A stretch of DNA of 64,000 nt from Aristolochia californica (Eukaryota; Streptophyta; Magnoliopsida; Piperales; Aristolochiaceae). The number at the start of each line of letters is the position of its first letter. The first letter of the stretch is position 1. The translations under genes were made by a program, and so were the position numbers. The notes below the pieces were generated by a model that had not been told where the DNA came from, did not search any database, and worked only from the letters and a program-made list of their open reading frames with translations. Shown one piece after another: positions 1 to 9,632 of the stretch. The DNA lies in contig JARWKL010000007.1 of the NCBI GenBank assembly GCA_029961685.1, forward strand, positions 6,654,708 through 6,718,707, written 5' to 3'.

Positions 1-153
1 AAGACAAGGGTTGTTCCCGATTGTCACAATGTCACGTACCTTCCTCTAAGAATAAACAAGTATATTAAATTATGTGTAGGATCTTTGTTGTTCGGATAAC
101 TTTCTTTTCTTTATGTTTTTAATTTGTAATTTTGTTTTTTTGTAGAAGTAAGA

Positions 154-2306
154 ATGTCAACACCTCCTCAATTGTCATCAATAATTAACACTAGTTCTAG
201 TGTGGCTATAAATAGTGAATCAACTCCACCAGAGTCACTACCATCTGTCATAGAAGTGGGCCCAGATGAAATTACCATAAATGAGGATGAAGGTGATTCT
301 ACTCATACTTCAAAAAGACAAAAAAAGTCTCATGTGTGGTTGGAATTCAAAGAAGTATCACTTAAAGGTACAAAAAAGGCTTAGTGTGTTCATTGTAAAA
401 TCAATTTGAGTGTTATTAGTAGTGGAGTGACCACACATAAGAGTTGACATTTGAAACGTTGCACTAGTAGAAAAGTGGCAATGAGAAAACAAAAAACCTT
501 AAACTTTCAACCAGTGGGAGCGGCGTCTAATGTTGATCAGAGTCCATCTGGACTTCCTTTTATGGATTTTGGAGGAAAATATGATCAAGCTAAAATGAGA
601 GTACTCATTACTCATTGGATTCTTATGCATGAGCATCCATTCATGATAGTAGAAGAGGAGAAATTTAATTTTTTAATGAAGATGACAAATATGAATTATG
701 AGAAAATATCCTGTAAGACCATTGAGAAGGAGTGTATGGAGGTGTATGAGGCAGAGAAAAAGAAATTGAAAATTTTGTTAAAAGAGATTAACAAGATTAG
801 TCTTACCACGGATCTTTGGAAGTCTCAAAATCAAAAAATTGAATACACGGTTATTACTGGGCATTTGATTGACAATAATTAGAAGCTACAAAAATGAGTC
901 TTGAGTTTTGTGCATGTTCCTCCTCCTCGTCGTTGCGTTGATATAACAGATGCTATTTACAAGTGTTTGAAAGAGTGGGAGATCAAAAATAAAGTTTTTA
1001 GTATTTCAGTTGATAATGCTTTATATAATGATGTTTGTATCAGAGTTTTGAAACAAGATTTTTCAAGGAAAACATTTTTGGTTTGTGGTGGAAAGTTGTT
1101 TCATGTGCGTTGTTGTGCTCATATTTTGAACTTATTAGTCCAAGATGGTCTTATTCAGATTAAGGATATCATTGATAATGTGCGTGAAAGTGTCAAATTC
1201 ATAAATCTGTCTGAGGCTAGACTTCACACTTTTTCTGAAATTGTACAACAATTAGAACTTGGTGAAAAGAGGTTGGTTATTGATTGTCCAACTTGTTGGA
1301 ACTCCACTTATGACATGTTGTCTTCTGCATTAAAATTCAAAGATGCATTCTCTAGATTTAAAGTTAGAGAACCAACATATGATTGTTTGCCAAGTTTTGA
1401 TGAATGGGAAAAGGTTGACATGGTGTGTGAGATTTAAGAAGTTTTTAATGTAGTTACTAATATAATTTCTGGGAGTGACTACCCTACTTCTAATTTGTAC
1501 CTTAGTGAGGTATATAGGGTAAAAGAAGTTCTGGATTTTCATTCTACAAATGAAAATATTTTCATTCTACAAATGAAAATATTTTCATTAGGACAATGGT
1601 TAGGAGAATGAAAGAGAAATTTGAGAAGTATTGGGGTGAATGCAATTTATTGATGGTTGTTGTTTTAGTTTTGGATCTAAGGGTCAAATTAAAGTTGATC
1701 GAAATGTGTTTTCTAGTGATATATTCTGAGGAAGCTACAATGAATATAAATTTAGTTCGACACACCTTAAATGAGATCTACGATGAAAATATATCCTTAT
1801 ATAATGTGGATATTAGAAATGAAGAGATTGTTTCAAGTAGTAGCTCTATGGGTGTTTCCACAAGTCATAGGCCTTCATCAAGTTCAGGTTGGTCAAAGTT
1901 AATGAGTTATATGAAACAAAAGGATGTAGTTAATTCATCAAAGTCGGAATTGGAAATTTATCTTGAAGAAGGTGTATATAGTTGTGAGGAAACTTCACAA
2001 TATGATTTTGATGTTTTAGAATGGTGGAAAGTGAATCATATGAAATTTCGGAAATTATCTAAGATGGCAGCAGACATCCTTGTAATTCCCATATCCATAG
2101 TAGCTTCAGAATCTACGTTTAGTGCTAGTGGTAGAGTAATAGACTCATATCGTTCTTCCTTGACACCAAGTACAGTTCAAGCTTTGATTTGTGGCAGTGA
2201 TTGGGTTCGGGTTCTTCACGGTGTAAAGAAAAATCAAAAGGTGAATTTCTTTGATCAATTCTTTATTATGATATTTTTTAGTATATTTTTTAGTTTTATT
2301 TATTAA
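154..2306 (+). pseudogene. hAT transposase pseudogene (zinc finger BED / RICESLEEPER-like)
   Basis: The translation follows the plant Ac/RICESLEEPER order. A BED-type finger lies around 380-470 (CVHC, then HLKRC), the RNase H-like core contains ISLTTDLWKS, VHVPPPRR, HVRCCAHILNL and DCPTCWNSTYDML, and the hAT C-terminal dimerisation domain contains DVLEWWKVN, PISIVASESTFSASGRV and QALICGSDWVR. It is disabled by in-frame stops at 382-384, 445-447, 880-882, 895-897 and 1435-1437. A frameshift between 1535 and 1580 comes from a 23-bp tandem duplication. The stretch before it reads in frame 1 and the stretch after in frame 3. A T-rich acceptor (…TTTTTGTAG) just before the start suggests an upstream 5' intron. 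A possible last intron starts at the GGTGAA near 2239 and ends at a TATAG near 2328. Non-functional, with all domains recognisable. Confidence 0.9.
1535..1580 (+). repeat. 23-bp perfect tandem duplication inside the transposase
   Basis: Two adjacent identical 23-bp copies lie at 1535-1557 and 1558-1580, followed by the first nine bases of a third. Because 23 is not a multiple of three, the extra copy shifts the frame. The shift observed between the two halves of the transposase is exactly what one extra copy would cause. Confidence 0.9.
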
Positions 2307-2743
2307 AATTTTGTTTTATGATTATAGCCTGAGAAGAAGAGTATAGAGATAATGCTACCAGCTATATGATTTTTCATGTTTCTCTCATCATGGTAATTTT
2401 AATATTTTTAACGACATTAAGTAACTAGTAGTGGAAGAGTATTTTTTTATCTGACAATAACTAATTTTATTTTTTTGTTTTTGTCATAGGTGGAGATTTT
2501 GCTCATGCAGGGACGTATATTATTTTCTAGCATTAAGAGAAACAACTATAGTTTGTAATTTTATAATGGATTTATAGTTTTTATTTGGGTGATTGTAAAT
2601 TGATAGTGATATTTTATTTAATTTTGTTGTGTTTGATTATTGTATGAAGTTTATTTATAATATTATGCAGTGTATGAAGTGTTTAGACTATTTTATGGAG
2701 TATTTATGGAATGTTTATGGAGTATTTATGGAGCGTTTATGCA

Positions 2744-2930
2744 GGTATTATGTATATTGATTATGCCCAATTTTAAGTAGAGGTAATGCCGAATTTTATA
2801 CAGGTATTGTATACATAGATTATACTCAATTTTAAGAAGAGGTTATGCATTAATTTTATACATGTATTATATATATCGGTTATGCCTAATTTTATGTAGA
2901 GGTCATGCCCAATTTTATGTAAAATGTATG
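2744..2930 (+). repeat. Three-copy 60-bp degenerate tandem repeat in the hAT 3' region
   Basis: Units begin near 2744, 2804 and 2864. Each has the pattern GTATT..TAT, then TTATGCC/TAATTTTA, then GTAGAGGTxATGC. The same repeat occurs inverted at about 52,455-52,640, so it belongs to the element family and is not local slippage. A shorter run of about 12-bp TTTATGGAGTA-like repeats precedes it at 2690-2740. Confidence 0.75.
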
Positions 2931-3145
2931 TAAAATTTTATATATAATTTATTTGATATATAATTTTTGAAAATTTTTAAATGTATGTTGAGGCTTGAGT
3001 TCGGCTCGAAGCTCGGCTCGAGCTCGGTTAAAATTTTTGGGCTCAAGCTCGATAACAATTTTAGGCGTGAGACGAGGCTCGACTCGAAGCTCGGCTCGAA
3101 CATAGACAAGTTCGGGCTCGGCTCAGCTCGATGCCACCCCTAGTG

Positions 3146-3542
3146 GCACTTGACTTTCATGTAATAATATCGATCAGAACTCAGAATATAAACTAGTTTG
3201 AGAGTCGACAGAAGGATCCATAGCAGAAACGGAAAAATGGGTTGGGTCTTCAAGTCTTTTGTTCTTGGTTTCTTATTAAGGATTAGTTATTTATATAGAA
3301 AAGCAATCCATTTCAGGGTCTGCTACCCTTTCCACCGATTACAGATTCGATGTCTTTATTCTCCGTTTGGAAGTTGCTAATTACTCGTTCTCTGCAACTT
3401 GTCTTTTGACTCTCTATCCATGCAACGTTAACTTTTAACATTGATAGGGACTCTCGTTCAGTCCAGCTCATATTAAAGACTCCAGAGTTCTCACCTTCTG
3501 AAAATTCAAATCTTTGTATGTTAATGTCTGTTTTTCCACTCA
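3146..3542. other. Intergenic, no gene seen
   Basis: This is flanking DNA between the hAT terminus and the peroxidase upstream region. Short open frames exist on both strands but none resembles a known protein. I see no repeat structure. Confidence 0.5.
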
Positions 3543-3610
3543 TGGCGGCTTTGCTTCACCAACCTATATATATATGGCGGCTTTGCTTAATCAGTAAGCC
3601 TATATATATT
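3543..3610 (+). promoter_or_regulatory. Duplicated TATA-containing segment upstream of the peroxidase
   Basis: An imperfect tandem repeat of about 32 bp starts at 3543 and 3575. Each unit opens with ATGGCGGCTTTGCTT and ends with CCTATATATAT. The second TATATATA lies about 85-90 bp before the proposed ATG at 3691, a plausible core promoter distance. Because the downstream gene is broken, the promoter may be relict. Confidence 0.45.
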
Positions 3611-3690
3611 ACTTGGTGTCTCCAATATTCTCCATTCGACTTGTGGCTCAAGCAATTCTTAGGATTGGTTCAATCTTTCTGTCTTCATTA

Positions 3691-4893
3691 ATGGCGTCCT
3701 CCTCTGCAAACTATCTTGTCTGTGTTCTTTGCTTCCTAGCAGTGGTTCTTCAAGCTCAAGGGCAAGGCACGCGAGTGGGTTTCTACTCCACTTCATGCCC
3801 ACGAGCAGAATCCATTGTTCGTTCTACAGTTCAGAGTCATTTTCGATCAGATGCAACCATCGCTCCTGGTCTGCTTCGTATGCATTTCCATGACTGCTTC
3901 GTGCAGGGCTGTGATGCCTCGATTCTCATCAGTGGAGCCGGTACAGAAAGAACTGCTCCACCGAATTCCCTGCTGAGGGGTTACGAAGTTATAGACGACG
4001 CCAAGACCCAGCTGGAGACTGCCTGCCCTGGTGTGGTCTCTTGTGCAGATATCCTCGCCCTGGCTGCAAGGGATTCTGTTGTCCTTGTAAGTAGTAAATC
4101 ATCACCTTCAGTACTCTTCAGCTACTGGGTTCTTTAGTTTGTTCCATTTTTCTTAATTTCCATCGATGAATTCTCCATTGTAAGGAAATATAATTGAAAA
4201 GGTTAGGCGATTTCATGCAGAGCAAGGGATTAAGCTGGGCTGTGCCTACTGGGCGCACAGATGGAAAAGTGTCGTTGGCCTCCGATACGTCAAACCTGCC
4301 ATTCTTCGGAGACTCGGTGGACGTCCAGTAGCAGAAATTCGCTGCTAAAGGTCTCAACACTCAGGACCTCGTCATCCTTGTCGGTAAGCATCGCCATCTT
4401 CACTTTACAGAACTATATCAAGTTTCATCACCCGCAAGATTTTGGACAAATCGTCTTCTTTTGCTTTCGTATTAGGTGGACACTCGATTGGAACATCGGT
4501 TTGCCAACCCTTCAGCTACAGATTGTACAACTTCACCGCAGACGGTGGAGCGGATCCCTCCATCGACGCCGCCTTCCTTCCACAGATGCGAGCTCTCTGC
4601 CCCGCCGGCGGCGACGGCAGCAAAAGGGTAGCTCTGGATACCGGAAGTGGCAACGGATTCGACGTTTCGTTTTACAACAACCTAAGGAAAGGACGAGGAG
4701 TTCTCGAATCAGATCAAAAGCTGTGGATGCTTCCACCAGCACTTACGTTCAGCGTTTCGGAGGACCCATCAGGGGTCTGCTCGGGCTGCGATTCGACGTG
4801 GAATTTGGGAGTTCGATGGTGAAGATGAGCAACATCGATGTGAAAACGGGTGAGCAGGGCGAGATTCGAAGAGTCTGCTCTGCCGTGAACTAG
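3691..4893 (+). pseudogene. Class III (secretory) peroxidase pseudogene, peroxidase 25-like
   Basis: Exons are 3691-4086, 4221-4383 and 4476-4893, with GT-AG junctions in phase. The start is the ATG giving [19 protein letters not shown], a signal peptide. Class III hallmarks are present: the distal haem motif [30 protein letters not shown], the proximal [10 protein letters not shown], and a C-terminus ending [10 protein letters not shown]. Two lesions break it. A TAG at 4329-4331 sits in the [14 protein letters not shown] stretch where lysine is expected. Near 4728-4733, after LESDQKLW, the frame changes in a way that fits loss of 4 nt, and the rest ([21 protein letters not shown]) continues in another frame. 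The intact family oxidises phenolics with H2O2 in the cell wall. The splice sites and unbroken stretches are well preserved, so loss looks recent. Assembly errors are the alternative. Confidence 0.9.
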
Positions 4894-4973
4894 CAATTAG
4901 TTGTGTTTTGATTGTGATTCGAACAAATTGTAACTGTAATTTCGAAGACAAAGACGAAAAAGAAAACGAAAAT

Positions 4974-5047
4974 TGGCCCATGCAGGTCTCGAACCTGCGA
5001 CCTTCGCGTTATTAGCACGACGCTCTAACCAACTGAGCTAATAGGCC
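4974..5047 (-). tRNA. tRNA-Ile (anticodon AAU)
   Basis: The 74-nt minus-strand sequence folds as a tRNA. The acceptor stem is GGCCTAT paired with ATGGGCC (one U-G wobble), the A box is TAGCTCAGTTGG, the anticodon loop is CTAATAA with anticodon AAT, the B box is GGTTCGAGACC and the discriminator base is A. No CCA is encoded and there is no intron, as expected for this nuclear plant tRNA. It lies about 80 bp beyond the stop of the peroxidase relic, in convergent orientation. An internal pol III promoter is present. A T-run (ATTTT) follows its 3' side on the minus strand, ending near 4968. Confidence 0.95.
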
Positions 5048-6304
5048 ATGTTCTTAAATTTTCCTATTGTTTTATAAAATTTAATAAATATGAGCAGACA
5101 ATATCATCTTATAAAATATTTTCTTATATTTTCAATAGCATTTTGATGTACTGGGGAAAAACAGAATGATACTAATTAGATGATTAATACACCTGATATA
5201 TAATAATGGCGCATATGAGATTGGGTGAAATTAAAAAATATAGAGCCTATAAAACAATATCATCTCCACTCGTCCTTATATGAATATAAACAACATAACT
5301 AATTTTTTATTGTTTCTTATTACGGCACCAACACAAAAAAAATGGGTTAAAGAGAAGGGTTAGTTAAGAAAATTTTCAATGAGAGAATAAGTTGAAGAAG
5401 AAACGATTTTCTAGTCAGTGTTGTTTTCCTATCTGCACAAAAGGTCCCCAAAAAGACTAATTTAGTATTTTGGTCGGAGACGGATATTTTGGTTTACAAT
5501 TTGTCACAAACACTATCTCTATCTCGCTTTTTTAACAAAAAATTGAAGCCAAGACTCAATATTGCAAACGATGACTGTTTTTTTATTGCTTTTGAAGTGA
5601 TTATTTTAAGCATGAATCGACTTTAATTTTTTTTTTTTTTTTGAAAAGAGAACTATTAGTAAAAACAAAAATCTCTTATTTTTATTTATTTTTCAAGCAC
5701 ATTGAAGTATAAATATCTCTTAGATGATTTTTATTGGATTAATTAGAGTGAAATAGAAAATTATAATTTTATTTATTTATCAAGGTTATTTTAAGCATTT
5801 ATTTATTGAATTTGGAGGTGATTAAAAATTGATTATTGATTTTTTGAAACACGAAATTAATATTGATTAAGGTATCTAAGCCACCCGCCATATCCCAAGT
5901 TGGAATATTGACTATTTTTATATTTTAATAAGGTCAATTTATTTTTAATTATTTAATAATAAAATTTATGAAAATAAAATTTTGGCTAATCATCTTTGAA
6001 ATAATTATGAAAAATTTGAGATATTTCGATTGTTCACTTGTGCGATCGTGTAAAGGAAATCGGTTCATCATGGGGCATGGGCATTTTCTGTAATCTCTCA
6101 TCCCAGCAAGCTCTTGAAGTTACAAGCACAATTGAATAGGAGAAAAACTCTCATACGAACCTCCTACAGAAAATTCGAGTAATTCCCAGTGGATGATTGC
6201 ATGCAATCGTGACATGACACGAATGGAATAGGGATGATGATGACTGAGGTGGCTTGGCTATCTCTTCAATTTCATCAGAAGACCCATTTTTATTGGGAAA
6301 TCGC
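5048..6304. other. AT-rich intergenic region
   Basis: There is no gene. The DNA is low-complexity and AT-rich, with a T17 run near 5627-5642 and many short A/T tracts. No terminal repeats or coding similarity were recognised. Confidence 0.5.
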
Positions 6305-6429
6305 TGTCTCTTTTAAGGAATATTCCCACATGGATTAATGAGATAAAAGATCTTGAGTTTGTTAGTTGGCAGAAGAGGTTTCTTAAGTGGCTAGTCATTT
6401 TGGGATAGTACATTGGATTCAATTTATCA
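6305..6429 (+). repeat. Copia 5' LTR
   Basis: A short LTR of about 125 bp with an inferred TGT start and a TATCA end directly before the primer site. It aligns to the right LTR mainly at its two ends. The centres differ in length (125 versus 177 bp), so the two have diverged by indels. Confidence 0.6.
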
Positions 6430-6441
6430 TGGTATCAGAGC
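6430..6441 (+). other. Primer-binding site, initiator tRNA-Met type
   Basis: TGGTATCAGAGC is the classic complement of the 3' end of plant initiator tRNA-Met used by copia elements and TRIMs. It abuts the LTR end. Confidence 0.85.
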
Positions 6442-7042
6442 ATATTCGATCCTGAAATAGTCGAACTTGCGTTTCCAGATTTTTTTTTCAAAAGTCTTCT
6501 GTTTATGTAGGTCTTTCCTGGAGTCCCTGTTGCAGAGCTGCTCTGTAGTAGAGCCTCAATTGCACAGATCTTTCCCGACATAGTATACCTCTATCACAGA
6601 GCCGCTCAGTCGCAAAGTCAAAAAATTGCAACTCTCCTATCGCAGAGTCACAAAACCTCTGTTGCAGCGCCTCCGATGCATCGTCTCCGTCGCAACACCG
6701 CTTCCGTTGTAGCACAACCATCATAGAGCCTCTGTCATAGTTGCATGCCGCCGCTCCAGCGCAGAGCATCCAGTCAAAGTGTCTTTGTTGCAACGCCTCC
6801 GGCGTACCGTATGAGTGCCACCTTCGTTGTCGTTGCCTGCTGGCCCATCGTGGTCTCCTTACAATTATCGATGCAATGAGAAAAACGACATTGTTGATTT
6901 ATTTTTTCCAAAGTTAGGAAAAATTAAACCAATGTTGTCTCTACCCGAGTCTCGTATTGGACCCGTTCGAGGATTACTTGGTCCGGTTCTACTGAGTTAG
7001 ATAGGGTCAACTCATTTTAAAAAAAAAAAAGGATATTACCAA

Positions 7043-9355
7043 ATGGCATCCAACCTTGCTAATCCCAATCACCCACTGTATCTTCACTATTCAGATCTAC
7101 CTGGGTTGGTTCTCGTACCACAACTCCTCACAGAGGAGAATTATAGCACATGTAGTCATTACATGACTATGGCTTTATCCGTAAAAAAATAAATATGGTT
7201 TTGTTAATGGATCATTGAAACGCCGAGACGAGGATGTCGACGATGAATTGCAACAGTGGATTCGTTGTGACAACCTTATCAAAACATGGTTATTAAGTTC
7301 AATTTCCAAGGATATTACAACAAGCGTGTTCTATTGTGATGGAACACAAACAGTGTGGAATGAACTATGTGAATGTTTTTTCTTAGGTAAACATCATTCG
7401 ATTATTTCACGTGAGAATGAAATAAATGATTGTATACAGTGTAATATGTCTGTTACCTCCTATTTCACCAAGCTCAAAGGATTGTGGGATGAATGAAATA
7501 TTATTTGTCCTATTTCACACTGTGATTGTGGAACTATGACAGATGGTCTATCCTATCGAGAAACACAGAAAATCATCAAGTTTCTCATGGGATTAAGTGA
7601 ATCTTTTATTATAGTACGTGGGCAGATATTGACAATAGACCATTGGCCTAAGATTGGCAAGGTTTATTCCCTCGTGTTCAAGCATGAACGAAAGAAAAAA
7701 GTATTAGCATAGTTCAACCTGAGGTAACAACTTTTGTCGTCAACAATTCAAGCAAGAGCATAGTTCAACCTGAGGCAGCAAATTTTTTCGTCAGGAATTC
7801 AAGCAAGAAAGGTGGTACTTCCACTTGTACAAAATGTAATAAAGACGGTTACAATGTTGCAAATTGTCGATTACATTTGAAGTACACTTATTTATGAAAT
7901 AGGGGTCACACAGTTGATTACTGTGGCAAACTCAAGAAAACAGAATCAACTAAGTACACAGAGAAGAAGAACATCTCCAGCTCCTCCCTTTTTACTCAGG
8001 AACAATGCCAACATATATTGCAAATGGTCTGTCATAACAAGTCATTTATGGCAAATCATGTGGATAACTCAACCCATGCCGAACTTTCAGGTAAAACTCT
8101 TTACTTTTCCTCTCCACACAAGTAAGCCATATGGATCCTCGATAGTGGAGCCACTGATCATATTGTTTGCTGCCCTGACTTGCTTACATCTTGGAGAGTT
8201 GTTACGAATAAAATAATGGAATTACCGAATGGTTCTCATGCCAATGTTACACATGTTGGTCAAGTGGTTTTTTCTTCTAGTTTGGTTCTTCATAATATTT
8301 TATGTGTCCCAATTTTCCAATTAAACCTCATTTTCATAAGCAAAATTTTCAATCATTCTATTTGCATCACAGTGTTCCTAACCCATTTTTGTGCCATATA
8401 GGACCTATGCTCGGGGAATATGATTGGGACGAGAACTAAACGAAAATGTCTCTACTACTTCGATCAACCACAAAAATCATCCTGATATTCCGTGTATTCT
8501 CCATTTGGCATTTAGCATCAACGTCTTGGGCATCCTTCAAATAATGTTTATGTTTCATTTCCCTTTTTGAATAAAAACTCTTGTAGTTCAAACAATTGTA
8601 TAGTTTGTCCTTTGGCTAAACAAATTAGATTGTCATTTTTTTAGCACAATCTCTAGCAAACCATCTTTTGAAATGTTACATGTTGATATCTGGGGGGGGT
8701 TACAAAATTGCATATATTTCAGGGGCCCAATATTTTCTTACTATAGTTGATGACTTTACTAGATGCATATGTTTTTATTTGATGTGTCACAAATCTGAAA
8801 CTCGGATTCACCTGATTAATTTCATTAGTATGGTAGAAACCCAATTTTCTTCAAAGGTGAAAGTTGTGCGTAATGACAATGACCCTGAATTTACTCGTGC
8901 AACCTACTACTTGTCCAAAGGCATTGTCCACTAAACAAGTTGTATCCATACCCCGCAACAAAATGGGGTAGCAGAACACAAACATCGACACTTGTTAACA
9001 TTGACCCGTGCCTTGCTTTTTCAAGCCCATCTTCCTAATACATTTTGGGGGATGCCATTTTAACTGTTGCTTATCTAATAAATCAAACACCCCCAATCTT
9101 GCAAGGTAAAACACCTTATGAGCAATTATTTAATAATATACCAACTTACTCACATTTACGAGTATTTTGATGTTTATGTTTTGCCTCCACTCATACCCAC
9201 AAATCATCCAAATTTGATGCACATGACATCCATTGCATTTTTTTGGGTACCCTTATGGACAAAAAGGATAAATTATATGATCTTGAACTCAATAGAGTAT
9301 TTGTCTCCCGAGATGTTACATTCTTTGAAACGGAATACCCAACTTAACATGGTAT
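7043..9355 (+). pseudogene. Copia gag-pol relic: gag, zinc knuckle, protease, integrase
   Basis: The gag region starts with MASNLANPNHPLYLHYSDL and carries a UBN2-type gag core (QQWIRCDNLIKTWLLSSIS, TVWNELCECF). A zinc knuckle begins CTKCNKDGYNVANC near 7829, with the expected following His seen in the next residues. The protease active site ILDSGATDHI is near 8136. GAG-pre-integrase (HQRLGHPSN) is near 8518. Integrase core motifs DDFTRCICF, VVRNDNDPEF, TPQQNGVAEHKHR and LGYPYGQKGYKLYDL lie between 8660 and 9300, ending with FVSRDVTFFETEYP. The reading frame is broken by many stops and shifts. RT (YVDDM-type) and RNase H are absent. Confidence 0.85.
7706..7807 (+). repeat. 51-bp tandem duplication in the gag linker
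   Basis: Two diverged copies starting at 7706 and 7757 each begin AGCATAGTTCAACCTGAGG and end AATTCAAGCAAG. The period of 51 bp equals 17 codons, so the duplication was in frame, just upstream of the zinc knuckle. Confidence 0.75.
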
Positions 9356-9455
9356 CAAAACAACCACTCAGTATGTGGGCATTCCGCCCAAAGTATCCAT
9401 GTACCACACGTGAGGGCCTCAATCCAAATTATCCACGTGCCTACACGTGATGGGG

Positions 9456-9632
9456 AGTGTTAAAGAATAGTCCCACATGAATTAGTGAGATAAAAGATTG
9501 TGAGTTTATTAATTTGATATTTTATAAGTAGTGGCTCTACTTCCCTCAACGACACCGTTTGACAGAGCTTTTCCTGCTCTATTTATTTAATAGGTTTTCT
9601 AAACTCTATAGACATAGTGGGTATTCAATTCA
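9456..9632 (+). repeat. Copia 3' LTR
   Basis: It begins TGTTAAAGAATAGTCCCAC right after the purine tract at about 9447-9455 and ends ATTCAATTCA. The end is placed by alignment with the left LTR. The ATG of the EIN3-like relic overlaps the last base. Confidence 0.65.

Larger units (their letters stand above)
1..3145 (+). mobile_element. hAT (Ac-like) DNA transposon, 3' part, decayed
   Basis: The right terminus is at 3145. Read on the minus strand it starts TAGGGGTGGCATCGAG, a typical hAT/Ac terminal inverted repeat, followed by about 130 bp dense in GAGC/GGCTCG subterminal motifs. The transposase relic lies upstream on the plus strand. The left terminus is outside the window, so the 8-bp target duplication (the right copy would be 3146-3153) cannot be confirmed. 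The last 600 bp are repeated in opposite orientation at 52,233. The family assignment rests on the transposase domains plus the terminus. Autonomous activity is excluded by the stops and frameshift. Confidence 0.85.
6305..9632 (+). mobile_element. Ty1/copia LTR retrotransposon, internally deleted and decayed
   Basis: Two related LTRs (6305-6429 and 9456-9632) share TCCCACATG-ATTA-TGAGATAAAAGAT near their 5' ends and ATTCAATT..CA at their 3' ends. A tRNA-iMet primer site follows the left LTR, and a purine tract GATGGGGAG precedes the right one. The interior runs gag, protease, GAG-pre-integrase and integrase, then goes almost directly to the polypurine tract. Reverse transcriptase and RNase H are missing. 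Clear 5-bp target duplications were not found, so the outer ends may be off by some bases. Confidence 0.8.
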
